From Leptospira fluminis (GTDB taxonomy: Bacteria; Spirochaetota; Leptospiria; Leptospirales; Leptospiraceae): DNA of 64,000 nt. The position numbers and the translations under genes are program-made. The notes under the pieces are model-generated. The model saw only the letters and a program-made list of their open reading frames with translations. It was not told the origin of the DNA and ran no database searches. Shown piece by piece: positions 54,411-64,000 of the stretch (positions are counted from its first letter, which is position 1; the number at the start of each line of letters is the position of its first letter). The stretch spans positions 248,001 to 312,000 of the forward strand of contig NZ_RQEV01000007.1 of assembly GCF_004771275.1 (NCBI RefSeq), read 5' to 3'.

Positions 54411-55304
54411 ATGTTTTTTAGATTGGGACAAGGAAAGTTGGCACATTTTTTGCTTATAGCGCTGGTTGGCGTAGTGAGCTTCCCTGTCTTCGCCTCGGAA
54501 GAAATTTCTTCGAATTCGAAACTCATTCACCAAACCGAAGTGGACTCCGTTTTGGCGGAAGGTATTTCCTATTCCGAACAAGAGAGGCTCTCGGACTTTC
54601 CCGATCTGGAAAATATTGTCCGACCATCCTCTCAGGAGTCTCAACAAAGGACCGCTTCTCTGGAGGTGGAAAAAATTTCCTCCGAGCCACTCCAAACCTT
54701 GGGGTGCTCTTCTTCCGTTTTAAGAGAGGGAGCTGATGTTTTTTCCGGTCCTGACTCTGTCCTCGATTCCGATTTAGTATCGCTGAGCCATTGTTTCTTC
54801 GGGGATAAAATGAATTCTTTGGCCGCAACCTTTTCGGCTTCCGTGCCGGATCGTCAGCGTGTAGGTACGGATCGATTTTCGGATCCATCCACATCTAGGA
54901 GATCCCTCCGTGCATCTATATCCTCTCGGCAAATTTCCGAATCTGTGGCCGAAGAGGAGCTTGTCATCTTGGACCTGGAGTGCGGCTTCGGAGGAGAGAT
55001 GGATGTATCCCATTCTTTCCTAGGAAACTTCAATCGGGAAATGTGTTCCGTCCCGCTTGCCCCTTCAAACGGATCCCTGCTTTTGGAATTGACGGCAACA
55101 AAGATGGCTGTTCTGCCTAAAGGCGCAGAAATGCGGATGGTAGTGACGTCGGAAAGTAAGACGAAGGAGTTTCTCTCCTTACGGGGAAGGGCACTCTCAC
55201 AGGATTGTACTTTCTTCCGGGATTTTTGTTCCGAACAAACCCTTGGCCAGTCGGAGCTTTTTTCTAGTCGTTCGCTCTGGGCCCGTCGATTGCAAATGCA
55301 CTAA
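54411..55304 (+). CDS. Secreted Ser-rich protein of unknown function
   Basis: A 297-residue protein with a signal peptide (LAHFLLIALVGVVSFPVFA, cleavage near residue 28). The mature part is rich in Ser, Glu and Leu with several Cys (four or more) and no recognisable domain. The frame is continuous and follows the previous gene by 68 bases. It could be an exported protein of the near-origin group. Confidence 0.5.
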   Translation: MFFRLGQGKLAHFLLIALVGVVSFPVFASEEISSNSKLIHQTEVDSVLAEGISYSEQERLSDFPDLENIVRPSSQESQQRTASLEVEKISSEPLQTLGCSSSVLREGADVFSGPDSVLDSDLVSLSHCFFGDKMNSLAATFSASVPDRQRVGTDRFSDPSTSRRSLRASISSRQISESVAEEELVILDLECGFGGEMDVSHSFLGNFNREMCSVPLAPSNGSLLLELTATKMAVLPKGAEMRMVVTSESKTKEFLSLRGRALSQDCTFFRDFCSEQTLGQSELFSSRSLWARRLQMH

Positions 55305-55356
55305 AATTCTAGAAATTCTTGTGATTTCTGACTCGTTTGAAATTCTAAGCCATAAT

Positions 55357-55728
55357 ATGGCTGTCAAGGTAAAGCGTACCTCTTTTCAGAAGCTCCTAAA
55401 TGCGATGAAAAAGCTTACGATGGAGGTGAACGATAACGAGATTCTTCGTAGGCTCGAAACCTTGATGGCAACAAGCAAGGAAGATCTGAATCAGGCGGTT
55501 GTACGCTCCCTTTTGGAAAATCCCCTCGAGTTCGATCCAAAATCCGTTCCGGAACCCTATGCGCAGTACGTCCGACATTTCGTTTATATGGTAAAACGGA
55601 ATAAGAAAAAGGGCCTAGACGTCACGTTTGACGCGGATGCTCTAGATGGCAAAGGTGCAAAAAAGAATTCTCCTGCCGCAAAATCTTCTCTGGAAAAGAA
55701 AACTCCTCCGAAACGGAAAAGAGCCTAA
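55357..55728 (+). CDS. Small basic protein of unknown function
   Basis: A 123-residue protein (MAVKVKRTSFQKLLNAMKKL...) with a helical N-terminus and a Lys/Pro/Ala-rich tail (KKNSPAAKSSLEKKTPPKRKRA) like those of nucleoid-binding proteins. ATG 55357 was chosen because the upstream frame overlaps the secreted-protein gene. No known domain. DNA binding is a guess from the basic tail. Confidence 0.5.
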   Translation: MAVKVKRTSFQKLLNAMKKLTMEVNDNEILRRLETLMATSKEDLNQAVVRSLLENPLEFDPKSVPEPYAQYVRHFVYMVKRNKKKGLDVTFDADALDGKGAKKNSPAAKSSLEKKTPPKRKRA

Positions 55729-56536
55729 AAATAGAATTTCGGCCTGTGCCGCATACAGGAAAAGTTTCTGCGTTCTAATCCGTCAAAGTTCCCAATTATC
55801 TGCCGGTATATCGGCAAATGGCTGTAAAAAAACAGCAATCTCGGCCCAAAAATCGACGATCCCTGTCCAGAATTCGGCAGAAGCGTAACTGACCATTTTT
55901 AAGCGTTCGATTCGGGCAAGTGCCAACTCCTATGTTACGAGGGCCACTCGTTTTCTGGAGAAAAAAGGCACTCTATGCATGAGAAACATTGTGAGTTATG
56001 GGGGATTCCAGTGGGCTGAGGGCTCGGTCTCGTACTTCATACGGACTGCCTAAAATTGTGCAGTAATTCGACGCAAGGGGCGCGCGGGAATATGGGCGGT
56101 TTGGGCAGATATGGACGAGAGGATGCCTGTGGGGGAACGCTCTCGGCAATATCTGGCGAGAATTGTCGAGCGTTGCTCTCAGGAGGGGCCTATGCGCGAT
56201 TTGAGGATTCTGTAACTAAGGTAAAATAATCTGATTTCAAAACGTTTGGGCTTTTTGTGCTTCTGGATATGCCCGAGGGATTCTACTGCCTGCCGTTGAG
56301 CGCAGCTTCGAAGCTCCGCTTGGCGAAAGGTTCGTAGAAAGGCTTCCGATAGAGGGTATTGAAGAAATAGCCGAAACAAGCTTTATACAAGAAAGGGTTT
56401 TGTTTGCAGAAGCAAATTATGCCTTGTTTATGTGTAATATTGTCATGTGTAGGCAAAATTCCTGTGCCTGAGAGGTTGGCGCGTTTAGGGCAGCATTTCT
56501 GCTTGCCTTTGTCCTCCTAAAGGGAATTATCTACTC
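55729..56536. other. 808-bp region with no supported gene
   Basis: No convincing frame. It holds a near-perfect inverted repeat at 56299-56320 (AGCGCAGCTTC / GAAGCTCCGCT, ten of eleven pairs). Just before the next gene lies a CCTCCT stretch. Base composition is like the flanks. No RNA gene was recognised. Confidence 0.5.
56299..56320. repeat. Inverted repeat with AGCTTCGAAGCT core
   Basis: Eleven-base arms with one mismatch and no loop. It may form a stem-loop in RNA or be a protein site. Confidence 0.5.
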
Positions 56537-56752
56537 ATGGCTGAAGTCATCAAACTACGGGTAAAATGCCATGCCTGCTCAAATTTAATCGAAGGATCGG
56601 CGCGTTATGGGTCCGGCCATTATGTCCCAGAGGGGGTAGATTTTGAATTTGTTGCAATTGGCAAGGTGGAAACTCCAAAAGGGAGACGTGTCAAGGCTGA
56701 AATTACTGCAATTTGCCCAAATTGCGGTGTAAAATGCAAATGGACTGTTTAA
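56537..56752 (+). CDS. Small zinc-ribbon protein
   Basis: A 71-residue protein, MAEVIKLRVKCHACSNLIEG...AEITAICPNCGVKCKWTV, with two Cys pairs, CHAC (residues 11-14) and CPNC (near 61-64), that would hold one zinc. Such small ribbons bind nucleic acid or serve as structural modules. The function is unknown. The ORF ends the near-origin group. Confidence 0.65.
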   Translation: MAEVIKLRVKCHACSNLIEGSARYGSGHYVPEGVDFEFVAIGKVETPKGRRVKAEITAICPNCGVKCKWTV

Positions 56753-56889
56753 TGACTAAAAATAAGCATTTAATGATGATTAAATATGGTCTGATTAGAC
56801 GGAGGGAAGCTACATTTGCTTAATTTTGATCTAATTTATATTAATATTCTGATTGATTATAATCGATTTATTTTAATCAAGAAAATTGG

Positions 56890-58329
56890 ATGAACTTTAC
56901 AACGCCGCTTTATTCCCTTTTCTTCTTATGCATCTTTCTTTTGCGGTGGATTTTACCTAGATTCCCTTTTTTCCCCAAATGGATTCCGTTTCCGTTCCTA
57001 TTGGTAGGGAGTTATTTGTTTTATTTTTCCTGGAGCCCAAAGTTTGGGAGTTTGATTTTGGCCACTTCCGTTTTGGATTATTCCGTGGGCCGGGCTATGG
57101 AGGGGGCTTCCGCGCGGGCGAAAAAAGGATTTTTACTCCTCTCTCTTTGCGGAAATTTGAGCGTTCTAGGGTTTTTTAAATACTACGGTTTTTTTCTCCA
57201 AAGTGCGAATGCCCTTTTTTCGGCATTTGGACTTCATTCCGCCTTGCCGGCTTTGAATGTGGTGTTGCCCGTGGGGATCTCTTTCTACACGTTTCAATCC
57301 TTAAGTTATACCATAGACGTATACCGAGGTGTGATTTCCCCGGAGCGGAGCTTTTGGAGATATGCTCTGTTTCTTTCTTTTTTCCCCCAATTGGTGGCCG
57401 GCCCGATCGTTCCTGCGAAGGAATTTTTGCCTCAATTGGATCGTTGGCTTTCTTGGGAAGAGTTCCCTTTCCGGGCAGGTTTGGTTTTATTAGTGGTAGG
57501 TGTTTGGAAAAAAGCGGTTTTAGCCGACCATATCGCCGTATTGCCCGATATCCTCTTTCAGAATCCCGTTTTCGTTTCTTCTACCTTCGCTTGGATTGGA
57601 GTTTTTGCGTACGCTTTGCAGATCTATTTCGATTTTAGCGGTTATACGGATATCGCGATCGGCTCCGCTCTGCTTTTGGGATTTCGCTTAACCGAGAATT
57701 TTAGGATGCCTTACTTGGCATCCAGCTTTTCCGATTTCTGGAAGAGGTGGCATATCTCGCTTTCCTCTTGGTTGAAAAACTATCTGTACATTCCTCTCGG
57801 AGGCAATCGGAACGGAGAGGTCCGCACTTATTTTAATTTGTTCGTTACCATGCTCCTAGGCGGTCTTTGGCACGGAGCTAGTTGGAATTTCGTGATCTGG
57901 GGAGGGATTCACGGAGCGCTTTTGGCCTTGGAAAAATTTTCGTCTCGATTTTCCTTTTTTCAATCAGCTTCGGATTCTTCCGTTTTTCGTTTTTTCTATA
58001 GGTGCGTAGTGGTGTTCTCCGTGGTTCTCGCCTGGGTTTTTTTCCGTTCTCCCGATTGGGGGCGGACGCAAGCGGTGTTCTCGAAGCTGTTTTTTCTTTC
58101 CTCCTTAGGAATTTCTCCGGGAGACCAGTCGCTCAAGATATTTTTCGGATGTGCGCTTTTGTTCCTCTTAGGGACTTGGATCGGAAAAAGAGAGGAAAGC
58201 CGAGGAAGTTTTTACCGCTGGCTGGAACGTTTGCCCGCATGGATTTTTACCTGCGGAATCGTGACCGCATTGGTGTCTGCGGTCCTTTTGTCCGCGGAAT
58301 CCCAGCCGTTTCTCTATTTCGTTTTCTGA
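56890..58329 (+). CDS. MBOAT-family O-acyltransferase (AlgI-like)
   Basis: A 479-residue polytopic protein of the MBOAT family. The catalytic His is in [24 protein letters not shown] near residue 320, and [26 protein letters not shown] near 155 and [40 protein letters not shown] near 280 follow AlgI. AlgI-type enzymes pass acyl groups across the membrane to surface sugars. It pairs with the DUF1574 protein at 59887, an AlgJ/AlgX-like partner. It overlaps the convergent gene by 16 bases. Confidence 0.93.
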   Translation: [479 protein letters not shown]

Positions 58330-59798
58330 AACGGTCTTTGCAGTAAGTTCCGGATCGTATTCGGTTCCGTGTAAATCCAAACCGGCTTTTTATCGTTTTG
58401 GCATTCCAGGATCTGATCGGGATTTCCGTAAAAGGACCGGATTCTTGCTTCTCCCAATCCTTCCGGAATTACCGCATAGGGTCCCTCCGGTGGAAATAGG
58501 TACCACTCCCGGTTGGATAGAAGGTGTGATCCTTCGAGTGTGCTATAGTCCACGGAGATCGCTCTGATTTTTTCCCGGGAATAGACTATGATTCTTTTGG
58601 CGGTTTTTCCGTCCGCAACGACCGCAACAAACGGTTCGGTCCGATGGAGTTCGTCCACGCATTTCGCTTCGGGGGGTGTGGGAATTCCTGCAAAGATCCA
58701 GCTTTCCTGCAATGGTTTTGGGGAGCTAAAAATCGTATATCCTCCCAATCCTAGTATGGCGCCGAGCAGGGCTACGTTTCTGGAATTCTTGCGTTTGCCT
58801 AAATGGCGGGATATGACCAATGCTCCGAAAAGAGCAGGAACCATGTAAAATGCGGGGACAGTATAGCGAAGCCCGGTTTCGTCGGAATATAAGCCGGTTA
58901 AAGGCGGAATTCCGATCAAAATCAGTTGGAAATACCCGGCAAATCCGAAGCTAAATCCCCTTTCTTTTCCCCGAAACAGGGCCCAAATCGCAGTCAAAAG
59001 TGCGAAAAATAGGAAAATCCCGGGCAGTTCCCCGTGCTGTAACCAATGGAAAAAATCCTCCAAGTTCCGTTTGCTCGCTTCCAGGAGCGGTAATCGATTG
59101 GGCGCTTGCATCGACAAAAACGTTCTTAACAGTGCGTGCAGGCCGAATCCGATCAGGCCGGAAAGGAAAAATCTGAGAGAAACCTGAGGAAACTCCGGAC
59201 CTCCCCTGCCGTAACGACGTGCCCAAGCGAGTACTGCCGGTACGTACAGCTCTAACAATAGGAATCGATCCGACATTACGAGCAGGGAGAGAATCGGGAA
59301 AAAATAAATTCTGGGAGCCTTTTCGTTGTATAGGTACGGCCAGGCCCAAAGTGCCGCTAGAAAGGCGCCGATATGCATCGAGGGGACGAGAAACAGATAG
59401 AGGATCGGAAATTTTTCGGAGAGTAAAAGCAGAAAGGAAACGGTCAATAACGCGTAAGAAAAACTGTATAGGCTCGGGATCTGCGGTTCCAATGTCCTCA
59501 GGAATCTGCCTAAGGCCCAGACAAAGAAACAGACTTGCAAGACGGAAAATCCCACCAAGCCCCAGAACGGATGTCCAGCGATGACGCTGGATAAGAATAC
59601 CAAGGGCAGATCCGGAAATAAATACGGGGAAGAAGCTAAGGACCAGCTGCGCAAAGATCCGCCGTTTTGCAGTACGTCCGTGAGTACGGTAGGGAGATAA
59701 AGTACGTCCGGATTCCAATAAATCTCGACCGGGCACCTGATTAAAGTCGCGGCTAAGCTGAGTAAAAACAGGATCGAGGAAATAAATATCCAGTACAC
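58314..59798 (-). CDS. Polytopic membrane protein, ArnT/PMT-like
   Basis: A 494-residue protein with ten or more membrane segments and a C-terminal soluble part. The N-terminus (SLAATLIRCPVEIYWNPDVLYLPTVL) and overall plan resemble integral-membrane glycosyltransferases of the PMT/ArnT class, but no clear catalytic Asp-Glu motif is seen. It lies between the MBOAT and DUF1574 genes on the opposite strand. A role in surface-polymer assembly is inferred. Confidence 0.6.
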   Translation of the reverse strand: MYWIFISSILFLLSLAATLIRCPVEIYWNPDVLYLPTVLTDVLQNGGSLRSWSLASSPYLFPDLPLVFLSSVIAGHPFWGLVGFSVLQVCFFVWALGRFLRTLEPQIPSLYSFSYALLTVSFLLLLSEKFPILYLFLVPSMHIGAFLAALWAWPYLYNEKAPRIYFFPILSLLVMSDRFLLLELYVPAVLAWARRYGRGGPEFPQVSLRFFLSGLIGFGLHALLRTFLSMQAPNRLPLLEASKRNLEDFFHWLQHGELPGIFLFFALLTAIWALFRGKERGFSFGFAGYFQLILIGIPPLTGLYSDETGLRYTVPAFYMVPALFGALVISRHLGKRKNSRNVALLGAILGLGGYTIFSSPKPLQESWIFAGIPTPPEAKCVDELHRTEPFVAVVADGKTAKRIIVYSREKIRAISVDYSTLEGSHLLSNREWYLFPPEGPYAVIPEGLGEARIRSFYGNPDQILECQNDKKPVWIYTEPNTIRNLLQRPFQKTK

Positions 59799-59886
59799 TC
59801 GGGAAATTTGGTTTTTCGCTTAGGAAAGGTAAAGAAGAAAACGGAAACTAGTTCTGGACAAACGGTTCTTTCAAGCGAGCCTGGAA

Positions 59887-61449
59887 ATGCCGAGTTTCGA
59901 TATGGATTCTTCCCCGACCAGATTTTCCGCTTCCCGCCTTGGAATCGTATTCGGCGGAATCGTTTTGGTTTTTTGTCTGGATTTTTTCGTTTTCGGAACG
60001 GCGATCTGGAAGGTGCCGAACGAGTCCGCTTGGAGCACCAATCATTTCTACAATTTTCTTTACGAGTATTTTCGGATCCAAAAAAAGCCGAAGACGAAAT
60101 TCCGCATACTTATCGTCGGCTCGAGCATCGCGCATTATTCCTTGGATCGATCCTTATTGGAAGGAGAGGTCCGCGCCCTGTCCGGAAAGGAAGTGGAGGC
60201 GGAATTTCTTTCCTATGCCGGAATGACTCCTTTGGACGCGTATCTCCTCCGGAAAAAAATATCGGAGTTAGGTCCCGATCTGATCGTTTATCCGATCAAC
60301 TTCATAGATTGGAGATTGCATCGGACCTACGTTCTGGATCCGGTCTCGGGGAGAAACGATACGTTTCCCGAGGAAAAATTGATCCTGGACGCTTTGAATT
60401 ACGGCGAAGCTCCCCAATCCAGGTACATTTTTCCCGCCGAGACCTTGGTCTCGTTTTGGAATCTCATGGGGCCGGAAAAGAGCGCTGAATTCGCGGCTGC
60501 CGCGCTTTTCGATTTTTACAGGTACAAGGATATCTATTGGAAAAATATCCGTTCCTTGTTCGACCATCGATTCGGGAGAAACACGAGTTACCACGGATAC
60601 AACGGCGTACAAATCCCGGAAAGGGTTACCAGTTTGGGATGGACCGGAAGGTCTTTTTCCTTTCGTCCCGAAGAATACATGGTTCGGAAGGGGTTTTATC
60701 TCCAGGTAGTACGGGAGATTTTGAGAGAAGGAAAACTTTCCGTTTCTCTCCGCAATCGATCTGGAGATTCGCAAATCTTGGAATTCGATTCCCCCGGTTG
60801 GAAACGGATTCTTCTGGATCCGAAATTTTTAAAAAGGCCTTCACCTGTGACGGCCGAGCTTTCCCATACTTGGGTTCCGTATTTTGCGGAAGCGGAAAAC
60901 AAGGACTGGGTGTACGACGAGCTGGGAGTCCGTTTACAGCAAACGTTCGGGTCCGAGATCCCCAGGTCCGGAATGCAGTACACTCGTGAAGAGAGAAGTG
61001 AGGACCTTCGCTATCTCGGGATGAACGAAAAAGAATACAGGGAGTATTTCTTTTTTCGCCTTTTGTCCGAGCCGGAAAAAAGACCCGGGATCGGATATCT
61101 GGTCGCGCTAGCCGAAGCGAAGAGAAAGGTTTCGTCGGAGGCGTTCCGTCCGGCGCTCCACTTCCGCTTCATGGCGGAATTTTTGGAATCGATGCGGACC
61201 GCAAAAGTCCCGGTTTTGCTCATCAACAATCCGGAAAGTCCGATCAGTTTGGAATGGTACGTGCATTCGAAATGGTACCGAGATCATCTGGAATATTTGA
61301 GAAAGATTTCCGGGAACGGTGTCGTGTTTTTGGATTGGAAGGATGTCTTGGGGGAAACGGATTTCAGCGACTATCATCACCTCACGTATCCCGGGATGAA
61401 AGAGATGAATCCGATTTATGCGAGAGAAGTCGTTAAATTTGTCGAATGA
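59887..61449 (+). CDS. DUF1574 family protein (AlgJ/AlgX-like)
   Basis: A 520-residue protein with one N-terminal membrane segment (LGIVFGGIVLVFCLDFFVFG) and an SGNH-hydrolase-like domain. Block I is IVGSSIAHYSL near residue 76 and block V DYHHLTYPGM near 497 (Asp, His). It is the larger of two DUF1574 proteins here. Beside an MBOAT, such proteins complete acyl transfer to a polysaccharide. Confidence 0.82.
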   Translation: MPSFDMDSSPTRFSASRLGIVFGGIVLVFCLDFFVFGTAIWKVPNESAWSTNHFYNFLYEYFRIQKKPKTKFRILIVGSSIAHYSLDRSLLEGEVRALSGKEVEAEFLSYAGMTPLDAYLLRKKISELGPDLIVYPINFIDWRLHRTYVLDPVSGRNDTFPEEKLILDALNYGEAPQSRYIFPAETLVSFWNLMGPEKSAEFAAAALFDFYRYKDIYWKNIRSLFDHRFGRNTSYHGYNGVQIPERVTSLGWTGRSFSFRPEEYMVRKGFYLQVVREILREGKLSVSLRNRSGDSQILEFDSPGWKRILLDPKFLKRPSPVTAELSHTWVPYFAEAENKDWVYDELGVRLQQTFGSEIPRSGMQYTREERSEDLRYLGMNEKEYREYFFFRLLSEPEKRPGIGYLVALAEAKRKVSSEAFRPALHFRFMAEFLESMRTAKVPVLLINNPESPISLEWYVHSKWYRDHLEYLRKISGNGVVFLDWKDVLGETDFSDYHHLTYPGMKEMNPIYAREVVKFVE

Positions 61450-61530
61450 CAAAGCTCCACGCGGGAAAAAAATAGAGCAAAAAGGGGAGGGAACGACTCA
61501 CGTTTCCGACCTCTTGTATTACGGAAGGAT

Positions 61531-62577
61531 ATGAATAAAGTAAGCGTTGCCGTACTCGGAGCGACCGGTTCCGTCGGACAAAGATTCATCCAGCTTTTGG
61601 AGAATCACCCGTATTTCCAAGTTACCCATCTATGTGCGTCCGAAAATAGCGCGGGGAAAAAATACGGAGACGTGATGAGGAAACGCTGGAAGATTTCTTC
61701 GGACATTCCCGCGTATGCGAGGGACATAATCGTAACGACGCCGGACCCTTCCCGCACACCCGGAGTGAAATTGGCTTTTTCCGGTTTGGATGCGAGCGTC
61801 GCCGGAGAAGTCGAAACCGCTTTTGCAAACGCAGGGATCCATATCATTTCGAACTCTAAGAACCATCGTATGGCGGAGAATGTGCCTTTACTTTCCGCCG
61901 AGGTCAATCCGGACCACCTGTCCGTGCTTTCGTTTCAGAAGACTCCGGGAAAGATCCTTACGAATTCTAATTGCACTATCATGGGAGTTACGATCTCATT
62001 GAAGCCCCTCTTCGAACAATTCGGGATTGAAGCAGTGATGCTTTTTTCCATGCAGGCGGTTTCCGGTGCGGGTTATCCCGGAGTTCCTAGTATGGATATT
62101 CTCGGAAATGTCGTCCCATTTATCGGTGGAGAAGAGGAGAAGGCGGAAATCGAACCCTTGAAATGCCTGGGCAAAGTCGTAGACGGTCGGATTGTGCACG
62201 CGGATTTTCCCATTTCCGCTCATTGCAATCGTGTTCCCGTTTTTGACGGACATACGGTTTGCGTTTCCGTTAAGTTGAAAAAGAAAGCGACGGAGCAGGA
62301 AATCCGCAAGGCTTGGACTTCTTTTAGGGGACTTCCTCAGGAATTGGAACTTCCCTTAGCTCCTCCCGCGCCGATCGTATATAGGGAAGAGGAAGATAGG
62401 CCGCAACCAAGGTTGGATTTGGATACCGGAAAAAGTATGGCCACGGTGATCGGTAGGCTGAGACCGGATCCTCTTTTCGATTGGAAGTACGTCGTCTTAA
62501 GTCATAATACCGTTCGGGGCGCCGCCGGAGCGGCCGTTTTGAACGCGGAACTGATGGTTCGAAAAAACCTACTCTAA
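61531..62577 (+). CDS. asd: Aspartate-semialdehyde dehydrogenase Asd
   Basis: A 348-residue enzyme making aspartate semialdehyde for lysine, threonine and methionine synthesis. The NADP motif is [10 protein letters not shown] at 10-19, and the catalytic Cys148 is in [10 protein letters not shown]. The size and motifs fit the second (archaeal/fungal-like) ASADH type. GGAAGGAT lies just before the ATG. asd was one of the first genes placed on leptospiral replicon II, supporting the assignment of the window. Confidence 0.96.
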   Translation: MNKVSVAVLGATGSVGQRFIQLLENHPYFQVTHLCASENSAGKKYGDVMRKRWKISSDIPAYARDIIVTTPDPSRTPGVKLAFSGLDASVAGEVETAFANAGIHIISNSKNHRMAENVPLLSAEVNPDHLSVLSFQKTPGKILTNSNCTIMGVTISLKPLFEQFGIEAVMLFSMQAVSGAGYPGVPSMDILGNVVPFIGGEEEKAEIEPLKCLGKVVDGRIVHADFPISAHCNRVPVFDGHTVCVSVKLKKKATEQEIRKAWTSFRGLPQELELPLAPPAPIVYREEEDRPQPRLDLDTGKSMATVIGRLRPDPLFDWKYVVLSHNTVRGAAGAAVLNAELMVRKNLL

Positions 62578-62591
62578 GAGAGGACTTTGCC

Positions 62592-64000
62592 GTGCTGGAT
62601 CCACAATCGCCGGAACTCAAGGTTGCGGATTACAACTCTGCACTGCAACTGACCCAGGCCTTGGAGGCCAGGGGCGATTTCCAATACAAAGGGATCTATA
62701 AGCTCGTACTAATCGTCGGAGATTGGACGGAAAAATTCGCCGCGAACAAAATCCTTCCCGCAGCCGATCAGCTCGCTAGGGAATTGGCTTTGGATCGGGA
62801 AAGGGTATCCGCCTATCTCCGTGAGTTGTCCTCTCGACAAAATCCTCCTTTGATCAAAAAGATCTGCATGATCGATTTCGATCCGACCGGAGACACTTCG
62901 GACGGTAGGTCTATCGGCTCCTCTCTTCGCTTAATGACCGTGTTTGCCCGACCTTTGCAAACGGACGGATCCTCCAGCCATCGATATGTGGAGGGCATAA
63001 ACCAGGCGTCATATGCTTCCATCCAGAGATGGATCAAGGAGAGAAGAAAATTCCCGGGTCCGGAAAACTTCCAGAGGTGGATTTGGGAGTGCATCGATTC
63101 GAATCGATTGAGCGAAACGTACGCTTCTTCCGAGATAGGAGGTCTTTTTCAGGATTCCTTCGACATCACTCCGCCGATGAAGCAGACTACGATCAATATA
63201 AATCTGAAACCCGTGCTGAAACGGTTGGTCGATTCCAAGAACCTGTATTTTTTTCGGAACGAACAGGCTCTCAGTCCGGGGAATCGGTCCGTATTCTATT
63301 ACAACGTCCACGACGAAATCATTTTGCGCTTGGAAGCATATAAGAAATATCTAAAGGAAAAGATCGTCCCTGAATTGCAGCGAATCGGAGTCATGGGAAA
63401 TTTCACTCCCGAAGAGATGGATAGTACTAGAAATCTCGTTACGCAAGTGATTCCTTTTTTAAGTCCGGCCTACGGGGATCAAAAGACGGCGATGGAAGAA
63501 CTGTCGACCCTTATCCATTTCGAGGAAGAGGAGAAGGAAAAAAAGGAGAAAGAGGAAAAAAAAGCGAAGCTCTCCGAACTCCTGGATTATATCCACTCCG
63601 CAAACCGTTTGGTCGATCTGAATTATCTCAGATTCCGCGGTGAACCGATCGAGGGAGAGTTGCGCAATCTGATCGTCAACCATGAGAGCATTCTCAGCGC
63701 CGATTACGCGGATAGAAAAAATCTGTATATGTTCGCGCTTCACAAGGAATGCGTTCCGGGCGCGATCGAAAACGCTCGGCGAGTCTTTAGTGCGACCGGA
63801 AACGACAGTGAAATCCGTGTTCTGGAAAAAATGGACGTCAGGGATTTGTTGGATCCTCGGGAGGCGGCCGAGCAGTTTGACAAATTGGAATATTCGTCTT
63901 TGTTTAAGTACCTTCCTTTTATCACCAGATTTTGGAGGTCCTTGTTCGGGAATAACGTGGTGCATCGTTTCGAGGCGGAAGAAATCAAGGCTAGGTTGTC
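62592..64000 (+). CDS. Large protein of unknown function (3' partial)
   Basis: An open frame from GTG 62592 to the window's end (at least 469 codons). GAGAGGA lies a few bases upstream, and it starts 14 bases after asd. The protein looks cytoplasmic. The first 160 residues include [25 protein letters not shown]; a highly charged Glu/Lys coiled-coil segment lies at about residue 314-330. No known domain. The end lies outside the window. Confidence 0.7.
   Translation, partial: MLDPQSPELKVADYNSALQLTQALEARGDFQYKGIYKLVLIVGDWTEKFAANKILPAADQLARELALDRERVSAYLRELSSRQNPPLIKKICMIDFDPTGDTSDGRSIGSSLRLMTVFARPLQTDGSSSHRYVEGINQASYASIQRWIKERRKFPGPENFQRWIWECIDSNRLSETYASSEIGGLFQDSFDITPPMKQTTININLKPVLKRLVDSKNLYFFRNEQALSPGNRSVFYYNVHDEIILRLEAYKKYLKEKIVPELQRIGVMGNFTPEEMDSTRNLVTQVIPFLSPAYGDQKTAMEELSTLIHFEEEEKEKKEKEEKKAKLSELLDYIHSANRLVDLNYLRFRGEPIEGELRNLIVNHESILSADYADRKNLYMFALHKECVPGAIENARRVFSATGNDSEIRVLEKMDVRDLLDPREAAEQFDKLEYSSLFKYLPFITRFWRSLFGNNVVHRFEAEEIKARL

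Overview
The window is a piece of a Leptospira genome, most likely its second chromosome (replicon II). The identification rests on gene content: a heme-biosynthesis cluster in leptospiral order (hemA-hemCD-hemB-hemL-hemK-hemR-hemE-hemN-...-hemG-hemH), asd, metF, htpG, a Bat aerotolerance locus, DUF1574 proteins, and plasmid-type rep/par genes. hem, asd, metF and htpG are known replicon II genes in Leptospira (from memory, not checked here). The base composition looks near or a little below 50% GC, above that of the classic pathogens, so a higher-GC species is possible. I cannot name the species.

Layout. 1-3.7 kb: a partner-switching style group (SpoIIE-type phosphatase cut by the window edge, an NAD-kinase-like protein with an altered motif, a STAS protein, a membrane protein). 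3.6-13.0 kb: one tightly overlapped minus-strand operon, moxR - DUF58 - small membrane protein - batA - batBC fusion - batD - htpG, with a secreted protein downstream. 13-16.7 kb: two cell-envelope proteins, a DUF1574 protein and a small unknown. 16.7-19.8 kb: a decayed accessory patch with a RelBE/ParE-like toxin-antitoxin pair between 30-bp direct repeats, a truncated IS3-family element that cut an older gene, and an intact HigA-like antitoxin behind a broken higB. 19.9-27.3 kb: housekeeping and signalling genes (two SDRs, NDH-2, LMW phosphatase, diguanylate cyclase, cyclic-nucleotide domain, acyltransferase, flavin reductase). 27.4-29.2 kb: a parA-parB pair with two copies of a 20-bp palindrome. 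29.2-43.4 kb: an outer-membrane barrel protein with hemH, then the hem operon and its two-component system HemKR, with a hem-box upstream of hemA. 43.4-48.6 kb: HAD phosphatase, mqnD, metF and a large discoidin/tail-fibre-repeat protein. 48.8-51.6 kb: rep, a candidate antisense RNA, parB and parA. 51.9-56.8 kb: five genes of unknown or degenerate function. 56.9-61.4 kb: MBOAT acyltransferase, polytopic membrane protein and DUF1574 protein. 61.5-64 kb: asd and an unknown gene cut by the window edge.

How it fits together. Genes left of about 51.7 kb run mostly leftward and genes right of it mostly rightward, as expected around a bidirectional origin. With rep, parAB and several palindromes at 49.7-51.9 kb, that stretch is the best candidate for the replicon origin. 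The second parAB pair 22 kb away has its own candidate binding sites. The hem genes supply heme from glutamyl-tRNA and are probably controlled by HemKR through the hem-box. The Bat operon couples AAA+ ATPase, vWA proteins and the chaperone HtpG by 1-7-base overlaps, which suggests an envelope or oxidative-stress function.
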